Of a stretch of DNA of 64,000 nt, positions 38,567-46,485 are shown one piece after another. Origin of the DNA: a virus. The stretch covers positions 19,582 through 83,581 of the IMG/VR virus record IMGVR_UViG_3300005095_000128; one strand, given 5' to 3'. A program made the position numbers and the translations under genes. Numbering within the stretch: the first letter of the stretch is position 1; every line of letters begins with the position of its first letter. The notes below the pieces were generated by a model that saw nothing but the letters and a program-made list of their open reading frames with translations, was not told where the DNA came from and did no database searches.

Positions 38567-38598
38567 TTGACACTAGGGTAGCATATATGCTACCCTAG
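38567..38598. promoter_or_regulatory. TTGACA box abutting a 26-bp perfect palindrome (operator)
   Basis: TTGACA at 38567 directly precedes the palindrome CTAGGGTAGCATA/TATGCTACCCTAG (38573-38598). TATGCT lies 13 nt after TTGACA, as at 20996-21020, and the two blocks share ~22 of 29 bases. A dimeric repressor is the likely ligand. A 14-nt half match (GGGTAGCATATATG) recurs at 42818-42831 inside a gene. Confidence 0.62.
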
Positions 38599-38615
38599 GG
38601 GCGTAGGGGGATGTT

Positions 38616-38804
38616 ATGAGCAAGCGCTACCGGCAAATCTACCTTGAGCAAGCCCAGGCGTATGTTGTTACGGCCTGGAAAGATGGCAAGCGGGCCGAGC
38701 GTCATGTGTTTACCCGCTACACTGATGCATCCGCATGCGCCGATGAACTGCTAAAACGATATGACGACGTACGCATGGTGTGCCCTGGTACTCCTGAGCC
38801 ATAA
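38616..38804 (+). CDS. Small basic protein under operator control
   Basis: The protein has 62 residues (MSKRYRQI...), basic at first then acidic. AGGGGGATGTT precedes the ATG. Because it lies right behind the 26-bp operator it may be an immediate early product or the repressor's target. No HTH is evident, so it is probably not the repressor. Confidence 0.5.
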   Translation: MSKRYRQIYLEQAQAYVVTAWKDGKRAERHVFTRYTDASACADELLKRYDDVRMVCPGTPEP

Positions 38805-38807
38805 GCG

Positions 38808-38832
38808 GGATAGGGGCCTTTGGCCCCTATCC
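38808..38832 (+). terminator. Hairpin after the operator-controlled gene
   Basis: GGATAGGGGCC-TTT-GGCCCCTATCC, an 11-bp stem 4 nt past the stop. No U-tract is present. It is followed by two direct copies of CCTATCCTACCCCC. Confidence 0.45.
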
Positions 38833-39005
38833 TACCCCCCCTATCCTACCCCCTCATGGCCGGCCGCCTTGACGCGGCGAGGGGGCTCCCCCGAGAGGGG
38901 GTCTAAGTGCCGGCCGGGGACCTTGAAAGCCTAGCCCATGCGCCGCCCCGCCCATGCGCGTATGCCCCCGCGTATGGGCATAGGGGTAGGCTAGGGGCGC
39001 GTTAG

Positions 39006-39033
39006 GCCCATACGCGCGTAAGCGCGTATGGGC
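39006..39033. promoter_or_regulatory. Perfect 12-bp inverted repeat before ATG 39046
   Basis: GCCCATACGCGC-GTAA-GCGCGTATGGGC, ending 12 nt before the start codon. It can act as an operator or as an mRNA hairpin sitting over the ribosome site CTAGGGGGT. Confidence 0.5.
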
Positions 39034-39045
39034 TAGGGGGTAAAA

Positions 39046-39477
39046 ATGACCTGGAGCGAATACTCACGCGAATACGAAAAACTAACTAAGGCTATCCAGG
39101 ACGCACTTGCGGCGCACCTTGGCAAGGGCGCCGCCAAGCGCTTGGTGTCCGCCGGCGAATCGGCGGCGCTGAACACCCTAAAGGCCTTAGACCCGGCCAA
39201 GGGCCGGGAACTGGCCAAGGCGCTTGACGCCTTGGCCGCCCAAGCGCGTAACGTGGCCTTAGATACGGCCACGGAATACGCAAGGCAAGCGCTTCAGGCG
39301 CGTGAGCGATACGAAAAAACGCTCAGCAAGCTCAACGCGCGTTTTTCGAGCAAAGGCGATAAGGTAAGTATTGCCCTAATGGGTAATACTTACACTTTTG
39401 TAATCAAGGCCGGGGGGCGCTTGGAGCTCATCCCCAAGACCCCACGGGGGGCCAAGGGCCCCCGCCGGCGCAAGTAA
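39046..39477 (+). CDS. Helical Ala/Lys-rich protein, unknown
   Basis: The protein has 143 residues. Long Ala/Leu/Lys helices (LAAHLGKGAAKRLVSAGESA, then KALDALAAQARNVALDTATE) are followed by a beta hairpin and a basic tail (GAKGPRRRK). It could coat or bind DNA. Codon use differs from its surroundings (GCC/GGC-rich), in line with the unusual composition of 38.8-41.0 kb. Confidence 0.5.
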   Translation: MTWSEYSREYEKLTKAIQDALAAHLGKGAAKRLVSAGESAALNTLKALDPAKGRELAKALDALAAQARNVALDTATEYARQALQARERYEKTLSKLNARFSSKGDKVSIALMGNTYTFVIKAGGRLELIPKTPRGAKGPRRRK

Positions 39478-40254
39478 GGCATAGGCGCATGGGCTAGGCT
39501 CAGGGGGCGGATTATCCCGCCCCCTAAAATAAACCCGGCAAGCCATAATCATCATAAACATTTTTCCAGGCTTGCCGGGCGGCGCGAAGGCCGGAGTGAG
39601 TCCAAGCTCCGGCCGGGGCCGCGGTTGCGCTTGCATCCCGGCCCTAAATACGCGGCCTAGTATTCGGCCGCGTATCGCGCCGGAATTTTTGAACAAATAA
39701 AGCGGGACTCCCTACGCGCTTGCCGCCGGCGCGTAGGGGTTTAGCGAAACGGCGGTGTGCCCCGGTAGGGGGTGCAAAAGTAGGCCACGGGCTTAGGGTC
39801 CTTGCGCTAGCCCGGGCATATGCGTGTACATGCTGCCATACGTTTAGTATCACGCCGCGCAACATATGCTTACGCAAGCTCGCCCGGCTACCTGGCTCCG
39901 GGTAGCCGTAGCCCGTGCTAGCGCGTAGAGAGGACGTGGCAACCCCGCCTATGGGCGGGCGGGGTTATGGCCGTGGCCGGGGCGCGTAGCGATATGCGCT
40001 AACGCAAGGCATTGCGCCGGAAAAGACTTCGTGCGCCCTAGGTGGACCACTGCACCACCCGATTGGTATTTGAACCGGCTAGCGGGTGGTGTGCAAGTGG
40101 TCTACCGACTCGGGTGGTGAATGCAGCCCGAGGTATCCCCCGCGAATCCGCCCCGCCTTGACGTGGCGCGGGGGCTCGGCGCGTAGGCGCCGCGAAGAGG
40201 GCGGAAGCCCGTAAGTCCTGACCCGCATGGGCAGGCTGGGCAAGGGGGTATACA
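39478..40254. other. Noncoding, palindrome-rich stretch
   Basis: No credible gene over ~780 bp. Inverted repeats include GGGGGCGG at 39503-39524, CCCGGCAAGCC/GGCTTGCCGGG around a 24-nt AT-rich loop at 39534-39579, CGGCTACC/GGGTAGCCG near 39893, and a long imperfect stem at about 40044-40105. GC content is higher than in the flanks. It may hold regulatory RNAs or be inserted DNA. Confidence 0.4.
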
Positions 40255-40698
40255 ATGCTCAAGGGCATGCAAGTGCAGCGCAAGGCGGAAGTGCGTGGGA
40301 ACAACGTCAAGCTTCGTTATATCATCGAAAAAGATGGTGCATCGCATGGGATCTTCAACCAGGGCGGAACAAACAACGGCAAAACTGGCGTACTAAACCA
40401 CCTTTTGGCATACGAGCTCGCAAAAGATGTGTTTCCAAGCCTAACCGAGAGGGAAGTGGTCGAAGCGTTTGGCGAGTTCTACTTCCCAGATGGAACTTGG
40501 CTCGATTCTGGCGGCTACTACTATTCTATTGTGGCCACATACAAGGACAAAAACGTGATCACACAGGTGCACCGTGCAATCTTTGATTGGCTCCGTCGCG
40601 GCATAGAAGCAGCCGCGGCGCTTGAAGAGCGCCGCGGGCTCGAGCGGTGGCTCTGGGAAGAAGCCACCTTTAGCTTGGATGGACGGAGGGTTGGCTAA
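40255..40698 (+). CDS. Unknown protein, 147 residues
   Basis: Alpha/beta with aromatic-rich middle (EFYFPDGTWLDSGGYYYSIV) and a helical C-terminus. ATG follows AAGGGGGTATACA. No family was recognised. The stop overlaps the next start. Confidence 0.5.
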   Translation: MLKGMQVQRKAEVRGNNVKLRYIIEKDGASHGIFNQGGTNNGKTGVLNHLLAYELAKDVFPSLTEREVVEAFGEFYFPDGTWLDSGGYYYSIVATYKDKNVITQVHRAIFDWLRRGIEAAAALEERRGLERWLWEEATFSLDGRRVG

Positions 40699-40904
40699 TG
40701 CGATACAGAATCGTTTACCGCGCCCCGGGGGTTCTTCCCCGGGGTACCAGGCGGGAGGAGTATTCCTCCCGCGACAAGGCAATGGCCCGTGCGGTGGAGC
40801 TAAGCCGCGCGGGGTACATGGTCGAGGTCTACCCCGTTTACCCGCGTCCAAACGGGCGCGAGTGGCGGGGTACGCCCCTACGCCTGGAGCCTAGGCCGGC
40901 GTAG
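40698..40904 (+). CDS. Small Arg/Pro-rich protein
   Basis: The protein has 68 residues (MRYRIVYRAPGVLPRG...), with a strand-helix-strand core and a Pro/Arg-rich end. The fold pattern is like the small protein at 38616 (both have a YxxRDKAMA- or YTDASACA-type helix). No family was recognised. Confidence 0.48.
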   Translation: MRYRIVYRAPGVLPRGTRREEYSSRDKAMARAVELSRAGYMVEVYPVYPRPNGREWRGTPLRLEPRPA

Positions 40905-40916
40905 GGGTGATAGGGC

Positions 40917-41030
40917 ATGGCCAAGGTACGCCGCTACCCCGCCCCGCCCAGCAAGGGGCGGGGCTACTATCCCACATGGCTCGAGCGAGACGCCGGGCCA
41001 CTGGGCAAGTTTTCGTGGCGGAGGAAGTAA
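40917..41030 (+). CDS. Small basic protein, 37 residues
   Basis: ATG 40917 to TAA 41030 (MAKVRRYPAPPSKGRG...), rich in Arg, Lys, Pro and Tyr. AGGGGTGATAGGGC lies upstream. It is the last ORF before a strong terminator and shares the Pro/Arg style of its neighbour, which supports it. Confidence 0.4.
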   Translation: MAKVRRYPAPPSKGRGYYPTWLERDAGPLGKFSWRRK

Positions 41031-41059
41031 AGTACCCTCCGCCACGCAAGTAAGCTCGA

Positions 41060-41098
41060 GCCCTGGGACTTTGGCCCCAGGGCTTTTATTTTTTTGTT
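41060..41098 (+). terminator. Strong intrinsic terminator
   Basis: GCCCTGGG and CCCAGGGC form the stem (41060-41083), followed by TTTTATTTTTTTG. It ends the 40255-41030 transcript. Confidence 0.82.
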
Positions 41099-41187
41099 TT
41101 TATTTTTGAGCACACAAACCTAGTTTCCCGGTCTATATTTCCGCGCGGTGTAGGCCGGGGTTTTGCAGTTTACGCGCGGGCATGTGA

Positions 41188-41212
41188 CTGCGAAGGGCAA
41201 AGCCCTTCGCAG
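41188..41212. repeat. Dispersed hairpin repeat, copy B
   Basis: CTGCGAAGGGC-AAA-GCCCTTCGCAG, a perfect 11-bp stem. It sits in front of AAAGGAGG and ATG 41226, so it is in the mRNA leader of that gene. Confidence 0.65.
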
Positions 41213-41225
41213 AAAGGAGGATGAA

Positions 41226-41492
41226 ATGCCAAAGTATATGGTCACCTACAACCAGCCCGGCTACCTCCCCGAGTCGGAACCCATCTACGCCGACTCGGTG
41301 GAGGAAGCCATCGAGGCATATCGGCATGTAGTTGAAGACATCCTCGAGGCTGGCCCACTCGACACGGCCGGCCTCAAGGAAACCATCCTTCGCTTTGGCG
41401 GGGTGGCTGGCACATTCGCCACCCCCGAAGGTATCTGGTACGCGGTCGACATTGACCTTGTACCGGAAGGCAACGGAGGGGGTGAGATTTAG
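41226..41492 (+). CDS. Small acidic protein, unknown
   Basis: The protein has 88 residues from ATG 41226 with AAAGGAGG upstream. The pattern (MPKYMVTYNQPGYLPESEP, then a helix SVEEAIEAYRHVVEDI) is like small alpha/beta accessory proteins. A long hairpin terminator follows. Confidence 0.5.
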   Translation: MPKYMVTYNQPGYLPESEPIYADSVEEAIEAYRHVVEDILEAGPLDTAGLKETILRFGGVAGTFATPEGIWYAVDIDLVPEGNGGGEI

Positions 41493-41859
41493 GTAAAAAT
41501 CTTAGTCGGCTCGGGGTGTTGCCTGCACCCCACTAGGCGGAGCCCTGGGGTTTGGGTCATATTTGGGAATCATTTTAGCGCCAACCCTAGGGCTCAGGAG
41601 CTTTTTGTGCCTTGCTTATCGCATTTGAACTCGGTACAAAAATCCATTTTTACCAAAGAATCGCTCCAAATAACTCATTCGCACGCGATTTTCCGCGTGC
41701 GCATCGGCATTCCCGCGCTCCGGTCGGGCGCGGATACGAGCTCGTGAAACACTGGAAACTTTTTAGGGCTTGTATCCGCCCTAGGAGCGATTGGCATTTT
41801 TCGCGATAGGCAAGGCAAGTGAAGAAAGAGCACAAGCGTGAAACATATGGGGGTTCGAG
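41493..41859 (+). terminator. Noncoding stretch with a long hairpin terminator
   Basis: GAGCCCTGGGGTT near 41551 pairs with AACCCTAGGGCTC near 41584, followed by AGGAGCTTTTTG. Beyond it is a small hairpin GCACGCG-ATTTTC-CGCGTGC near 41683. No convincing gene is present. A ribosome-site-like GGGGG precedes ATG 41860. Confidence 0.5.
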
Positions 41860-42270
41860 ATGCAGGCTAAGGTAGTCGTCAAGCGGCTTGAGGACCAAGA
41901 GGTCCTAGAGGTACAGCACGCGCCGAGCGTGCGCACGCTCCTGCACTACGCCCTCGCGCGGGGCGTGGATGTGGGGTTCCCCGTCGCATCCGGCGGGGAA
42001 TACACGTTCGAGCTCCTAGGCGATCGCCTTGCGCATGTGGTGCAGGGCGATGCTGAGTTCATGCGGCAGCTTGCGGACCTGACTGCCTTGCTGGTTTTCC
42101 GGCTTGAGGACTGCATGCCCGAGTCGGTACGCAAGCGGGCACGAAAAGCGTTCGCTACTGAAGACGTCGCTCAAGCGGTCTGGAACGCCTTCCGGGCGCT
42201 GCTGGACGCGGGGTTCCATGCCCGCAAGTGGTGCCCGGAGAAGGTCGTGGAAATCCTGAAGGAGGGATAG
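41860..42270 (+). CDS. Unknown protein, 136 residues
   Basis: Alpha/beta (QAKVVVKRLEDQEVLEVQHA) then helical (LADLTALLVFRLEDCMPESV). No motif was recognised. First of a four-gene closely packed set. Confidence 0.5.
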   Translation: MQAKVVVKRLEDQEVLEVQHAPSVRTLLHYALARGVDVGFPVASGGEYTFELLGDRLAHVVQGDAEFMRQLADLTALLVFRLEDCMPESVRKRARKAFATEDVAQAVWNAFRALLDAGFHARKWCPEKVVEILKEG

Positions 42271-42271
42271 C

Positions 42272-42571
42272 GTGCGGGTGAATGTTCATGTACATGACAT
42301 GCCCGAATACGGGCTAATCTCGGTGGATTGGAAAGACGCAAAGATGGAAAACAACATGCGGCAGTTGCGTCTCAAAAGACGGCGGATTTGGTTCGTCCCA
42401 AGCAAGCGCACCACCGAACGTCTCCTCGACGCCATCCGCCAGCTCCTCGACGCTGACCCCGAAGTAGACCAAGCCGCCAAAAACGCCGTCCTGGACGCAA
42501 TCAAATCGGCAAAGGGCTGGTGGCTCGACCTGGACAACAACACCATTGAGCTTGAAGTGAGTGGGAGGTGA
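42272..42571 (+). CDS. Unknown protein, 99 residues
   Basis: The GTG start follows GGAGGGATAGC. It has a basic central part (RQLRLKRRRIWFVPSKRTTE) and an acidic helix. The basic patch suggests nucleic acid contact; no family was recognised. Confidence 0.48.
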   Translation: MRVNVHVHDMPEYGLISVDWKDAKMENNMRQLRLKRRRIWFVPSKRTTERLLDAIRQLLDADPEVDQAAKNAVLDAIKSAKGWWLDLDNNTIELEVSGR

Positions 42572-42579
42572 TTTTTGCG

Positions 42580-42783
42580 ATGCCCAAGGCAAATCTCGAA
42601 GTCAAGGAAGCCTTGCGGTTGATCCGCAAGCTCGAGCGTAGGGTCAAGAAATCCCTTGCCCATCGGGATTCTGCCCTCGCCGAGCTCGCCGAGGCTCGGC
42701 GGGCGATCCAAGAAGGCCGATGGGAATGGGCAGAATTGTTCATCCGCGATGTGAAGGAGGCGCTCCAATGGGCCAACCGATAG
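42580..42783 (+). CDS. Small coiled-coil protein
   Basis: The protein has 67 residues from ATG 42580, with GGGAGGTGA upstream. Heptad-like helices (ALRLIRKLERRVKKSLAHRD, then LAELAEARRAIQEGRW) form a probable coiled coil. It overlaps the next gene by 16 nt. Confidence 0.5.
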   Translation: MPKANLEVKEALRLIRKLERRVKKSLAHRDSALAELAEARRAIQEGRWEWAELFIRDVKEALQWANR

Positions 42784-42995
42784 CTAATCTGGCACGAAAC
42801 ACAAAGGTCAACCGAAGGGGTAGCATATATGTTGCCGTGGCAAAAGCCCCAGGCTACCCCGCGTTGGGTTATCCCAAATGGTGGGATGACCAAGATGTAA
42901 TACGCGCTTACATTGTTGACTTGGTGCAAATAGGTTTGGTGCATCTAGTGAAGGGGGGTGAAAGTGGTGAAGCGTTATATCTAGGTGGGGAGTAG
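42768..42995 (+). CDS. Small protein, possibly winged-helix
   Basis: The protein has 75 residues from ATG 42768 with GGAGG upstream. It is basic at first (RNTKVNRRGSIYVAV), and the end (IRAYIVDLVQIGLVHLVKGG) could be the last helix and wing of a small DNA-binding fold. An operator-like half site lies within its 5' end at 42818. Confidence 0.45.
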   Translation: MGQPIANLARNTKVNRRGSIYVAVAKAPGYPALGYPKWWDDQDVIRAYIVDLVQIGLVHLVKGGESGEALYLGGE

Positions 42996-43052
42996 TGGTG
43001 ATTAGTGGTAGTAGGTCTAAAGGCGTTTTGGGGTGTGGTGAAGTCCCGTTCC

Positions 43053-43080
43053 GCTGCGAAGGGCTAACGCCCTTCGACAG
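43053..43080. repeat. Dispersed hairpin repeat, copy C
   Basis: GCTGCGAAGGGC-TAAC-GCCCTTCGACAG, the exact reverse complement of copy A. It lies in the leader of the gene at 43105. Confidence 0.65.
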
Positions 43081-43104
43081 CAATAGCTAGTGGGAGGTGA
43101 GAAA

Positions 43105-43593
43105 ATGACGAAAGATCTGGTGCTCGTGAATTTGTACGACCGCGGCCTTCGGCAGTTCGACAACTTCCTCTTCGCTATCTTCAAGCGCGAGGAGCTAATC
43201 AAGACGGCTAAATGGCTTCTGCAGGCGCACAAGCGCTTGCAGGGCGTTGACGAAGTGGACCCGCTCACCGGCGTGATCTTACGTACAGAGAATCCGCTCG
43301 TCATGTTCGAGTACGCGCCGGCGTTGAGTGAGGTAGTTCCCGCTCCCGAGAAACTTCGCGAAAGCATGATCGGCGTCTCAGAAGAGACTAAGAACCGCAT
43401 CCTCGAGCTCGTGGAGCAGCACAGGCTTGCGTTGCCTGTCGCGCTAACGCATATGACGTACTATCCAGAGTTCAGCACGAATGGCATCATCGGCATTGAG
43501 GCAGAAAGTGAGTACAACAACCTTGCAACGATCTACGTTGACAAGGACTACTTCATGCGGTGGATTGGGGGTGATGCGAATGAAAATCAATAG
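43105..43593 (+). CDS. Unknown protein, 162 residues
   Basis: ATG 43105 with GGGAGGTGAG upstream. Helical (FDNFLFAIFKREELIKTAKW) with a mixed end. It opens a long run of coupled unknown genes up to 53148. No family was recognised. Confidence 0.52.
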   Translation: MTKDLVLVNLYDRGLRQFDNFLFAIFKREELIKTAKWLLQAHKRLQGVDEVDPLTGVILRTENPLVMFEYAPALSEVVPAPEKLRESMIGVSEETKNRILELVEQHRLALPVALTHMTYYPEFSTNGIIGIEAESEYNNLATIYVDKDYFMRWIGGDANENQ

Positions 43594-44179
43594 GTACGAT
43601 AACGGCGAACTCGTTGTGGAGATCGAATCACCACAACTACTACGAATCTCGTCTGAGACAGCGGACGAGGTTCTTCCGGTTCTGGTCGTCGATAGCAACA
43701 CCATCGCGATCGATCGCATGAAAGTCACTTTGCGCGACGGCGACGCGCGGTCGATTGCGATGGAAATCAAACGCGCCGACGAAGCCGCATACCGCGACCT
43801 TGCCGTTCAAGCGCGTATGCCACTCATCGCCTACGTGGCGTATTGGTGGAGGCCGCAAACTACCGAATACGAAATCATCGAGCGCTTTCGCCATTTTTGG
43901 CCAAACCTCCCCGACGAATACACTCTTGCATTTTTCGATTTTGAGCCAAATGAAGACGGGTATGTGATCGCGTACCCGGATAAATACCGCATTGTCTTTG
44001 ACGAGGACCGCGATGCGTACATTGGTATCGAAGATGGCGGGGGCTACATCGCTTCGATCTGGCTCCCGCCGCGGTTAGTGAGCGCTTACGTGTTCGAGGG
44101 TTCACAGCTTCTACCGGCGGGCTTAGCTATTGGCATGCCAGAGGGTAAGAAAAACCGGCTTGGGCAAATCATCACTTAG
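43580..44179 (+). CDS. Unknown beta-rich protein, 199 residues
   Basis: ATG 43580 lies 8 nt after GGGGGTG; ATG 43574 is also possible. Beta-rich first half (VVDSNTIAIDRMKVTLRDGD) and an aromatic, acidic second half. It overlaps its upstream neighbour by 14 nt. Confidence 0.52.
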   Translation: MKINRYDNGELVVEIESPQLLRISSETADEVLPVLVVDSNTIAIDRMKVTLRDGDARSIAMEIKRADEAAYRDLAVQARMPLIAYVAYWWRPQTTEYEIIERFRHFWPNLPDEYTLAFFDFEPNEDGYVIAYPDKYRIVFDEDRDAYIGIEDGGGYIASIWLPPRLVSAYVFEGSQLLPAGLAIGMPEGKKNRLGQIIT

Positions 44180-44192
44180 GGGGGTGAATCCT

Positions 44193-44975
44193 ATGGGCAA
44201 GGCGAAGTTGTACCTGGTCGAATTCCACAACGACAAAGGCGAAAAGCTTGGTAAGTACCGCTACGCAACTTACGAAGACAACCCGCTCAACCACCACTTC
44301 TACGACAACATGCGCGAGTACGCTGAATACATCATTGGCAATTACGGCTCACGCGCCGAAGTGCAAGATCTCGGAGCAACGGAGACGCACGTGCACCCGT
44401 CCATGCTCAATCCATATGCGCGGGATGGGCGGTGGCCAGACTTCATCCCGAACTACGGTGGCATCATGCCGCGTGGCGACTTCCTCATGGTTACGCGGCA
44501 CCGCGATTCAAGCTTTGTGGAGAACTGGGTATTCGAGCAGTACGAAAAAGCGCTCAAGGCATTCTGGCCATATGTGTACGTAAACCGGGCGTCGCACTGG
44601 GCCGTGGGATGGATGGAGCATCTCATGGTGTCACAATTTGCGCCGCCCGACGTGCTTGAAAAGATCATCGAGACCATCGAGGATTTTCCGCGCGACACCA
44701 TTCCGAACGAAGACGAGTTCTACGAAGCAGTCCACGAGCGGATCGTTGAGGTGTGGGAAGAGATGACGGCAGACGAAAAGCTCGAGTACCTCCGCAAATC
44801 CGCGGACGAGGGCGAAATCGACCCGATTCCGCCGGAGCTCGAGCAGGAGGTGGAAGAAGACTGGCATACCGATGCAGTGGACAAATGGCTCGAAGAGCAG
44901 GGCAAGAAGCACTACTTCACCTTCTTGCCCTCCGAAGCGTACCACCGCATCGAGGAGGATTACATCTGGCACTAA
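44193..44975 (+). CDS. Unknown acidic protein, 260 residues
   Basis: ATG 44193 with AGGGGGGTGAATCCT upstream. Rich in Glu, Tyr and Trp (NMREYAEYIIGNYGSRAEVQ), helical and acidic in the second half. No catalytic motif was recognised. It is the largest member of this run. Confidence 0.52.
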   Translation: MGKAKLYLVEFHNDKGEKLGKYRYATYEDNPLNHHFYDNMREYAEYIIGNYGSRAEVQDLGATETHVHPSMLNPYARDGRWPDFIPNYGGIMPRGDFLMVTRHRDSSFVENWVFEQYEKALKAFWPYVYVNRASHWAVGWMEHLMVSQFAPPDVLEKIIETIEDFPRDTIPNEDEFYEAVHERIVEVWEEMTADEKLEYLRKSADEGEIDPIPPELEQEVEEDWHTDAVDKWLEEQGKKHYFTFLPSEAYHRIEEDYIWH

Positions 44976-44985
44976 GGAGGTGGCA

Positions 44986-45255
44986 ATGCGCGTCGCAACG
45001 GTGGCGGATGATGGGATTTTCATAATGGCCGTGGGCTACATCGCCCTTATTCAACGCGATGAGGGCGATCGTCCATACGGTATCACGATGGTAGCTGAGT
45101 GCCGCGAGCATGGCGAAATTGTGATGTGGTTTACTAGCGAGGAGAGCGCTCGCAGGTGCTTCGACGAGCTCTTAGCGCGGGCGCAGAGTAGCCACCTCGT
45201 CATGCTAGATACGTTGGCCGCGATCCACGGCGGTAGAATTGATGTGTTTTTGTAA
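44986..45255 (+). CDS. Unknown protein, 89 residues
   Basis: Alpha/beta (IFIMAVGYIALIQRDEGDRP). ATG follows AAGGAGGTGGCA. No family was recognised. Confidence 0.5.
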   Translation: MRVATVADDGIFIMAVGYIALIQRDEGDRPYGITMVAECREHGEIVMWFTSEESARRCFDELLARAQSSHLVMLDTLAAIHGGRIDVFL

Positions 45256-45264
45256 GGAGCAAGC

Positions 45265-45558
45265 ATGTTGCGCCTAGCAAGGAAGTTCTTTAGGAGTGGA
45301 AGGAAGTTCATCTATGTGATTCGGGTTGATATACCCAACCCGGATTGTTGCATTCCAAAAGTGATTATTCGCGCATTCATTCCTAGCGAGTTTGGGTTGG
45401 ATGAATACGATTCATCCATTGACGAGTTTTTGTTCGAGTGGTGGGAAGGGGGGCCAGAGGGAGCGCAAGAGATTACGGAAGAGGAATTCGCAAACAGTGT
45501 GCCCGGTGGTAGAGAGTTGGTGGAAAGGGAGCAGCAAAGGCTACTAGAGGTATTGTAA
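45265..45558 (+). CDS. Unknown protein, 97 residues
   Basis: Basic N-terminus (MLRLARKFFRSGRKFIYVIR), acidic C-terminus, two adjacent cysteines (PDCCIP). AAGGAGC lies before the ATG. No family was recognised. Confidence 0.5.
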   Translation: MLRLARKFFRSGRKFIYVIRVDIPNPDCCIPKVIIRAFIPSEFGLDEYDSSIDEFLFEWWEGGPEGAQEITEEEFANSVPGGRELVEREQQRLLEVL

Positions 45559-45605
45559 ATGCCCTTCGTGGGCCATGAAGTTGTTCCAGTGGGGAAGGTG
45601 GAAGC

Positions 45606-46085
45606 ATGTCGCTCAAACCATACGGGGCAATCCTAATGCAGGATGTCGGTAAGGCAGACTTGGCATTGCTCATCATCGCCAACAACATTGTATTACCCAA
45701 GGTACGCGCGTTGCACAAACGCGCCAAGGAGCTTCTCGGTGAACGCGAGATGGACGTAATGCTTTGCGAGCATGTCAAGGGCGGCATTGTTGCACTCGTG
45801 CGCGTTGTGCCGTTGTGGGTCATCGCGCGGCTAACGGATAACAACTTTGCTCAGTTAGACAAAAACGAGCTCAATGTGATTCTCGACATTAGCCTACACG
45901 CTGGTGATCTCTTTGGTCCATCCAACGCGGAGATTGCCGAGCTCAACCAGTTGCATAGCCTCACCATTTGCCCAATGCATCCGATGGGCATGACCAAGTT
46001 GGTTCTCGAGCTAAACAAAGTCGACGATAATGGAGTGGAGTACATAGAGGAGCTAGTGGCCACGTTTATCGTGGAAGGGAGGTGA
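45606..46085 (+). CDS. Unknown protein, 159 residues
   Basis: Helical and hydrophobic in the first half (ADLALLIIANNIVLPKVRAL), mixed in the second. No membrane segment is long enough to be certain. No family was recognised. Confidence 0.5.
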   Translation: MSLKPYGAILMQDVGKADLALLIIANNIVLPKVRALHKRAKELLGEREMDVMLCEHVKGGIVALVRVVPLWVIARLTDNNFAQLDKNELNVILDISLHAGDLFGPSNAEIAELNQLHSLTICPMHPMGMTKLVLELNKVDDNGVEYIEELVATFIVEGR

Positions 46086-46090
46086 GTAAT

Positions 46091-46471
46091 ATGCCAACCG
46101 TGCAAATCCCTTTGCGTGCGCAACTAGTGGTCAACGGGAATACCATCGATTACCCGCTTCTTAGCGTAGCCGTTGACCAGCATGTGTGGGAGAGTGTTGC
46201 AAAAATCGTCAAGCGGCAATGGATCGCTGGCATCGACAAAAGTGCTGGCACCGATGTAGCAATTCGCTTTCCGTTGCTTGGGGAGTTCGCCGACGAACTC
46301 GTGGATAGCTTGATGCAGTACTTGCGCGAGCATTGGGATGAGCTTTCCGTTGAGCAGGTGGAATCACTCATAAGGCAAGTTAGGAAAACGCCCGCAATCG
46401 AGGTGAAGTTCGACATCGATGATACCCTTGGCGGCATTGTGGGGTACACCACGCTTAGGGTGTCCCTGTAA
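46091..46471 (+). CDS. Unknown protein, 126 residues
   Basis: ATG 46091 with GGGAGGTGAG upstream. Beta strands at both ends (QIPLRAQLVVNGNTIDYPLL and GGIVGYTTLRVSL) and helices between. No family was recognised. Confidence 0.5.
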   Translation: MPTVQIPLRAQLVVNGNTIDYPLLSVAVDQHVWESVAKIVKRQWIAGIDKSAGTDVAIRFPLLGEFADELVDSLMQYLREHWDELSVEQVESLIRQVRKTPAIEVKFDIDDTLGGIVGYTTLRVSL

Positions 46472-46485
46472 TAGAAGGAGGTGGA

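Larger units (their letters stand above)
37906..38615. other. Noncoding region, candidate replication origin
   Basis: About 700 bp without a supportable gene. From 37910 to 38060 the plus strand is strongly G+T; 38085-38215 is C+T-rich; 38220-38560 is AT-rich and holds three 15-bp direct repeats plus ATGC-rich palindromes (GCATAA/TTATGC, CATATG). Strand asymmetry, AT-rich DNA and iterons fit an origin. No initiator is adjacent; the HTH protein at 19620 is one candidate. Confidence 0.45.

Noticed and set aside
40044-40110. Degenerate tRNA or attachment site (CCACCCG...GGTTCAAATACC...CGGGTGG on the minus strand)
   Set aside because: Acceptor-like ends pair, but the T stem and anticodon arm do not form, and there is no integrase to support an att site. 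Kept only as an inverted repeat.
41612-41809. 65-codon ORF between the 41.5-kb terminator and the gene at 41860
   Set aside because: No ribosome site, odd composition, and it starts just behind a strong terminator.
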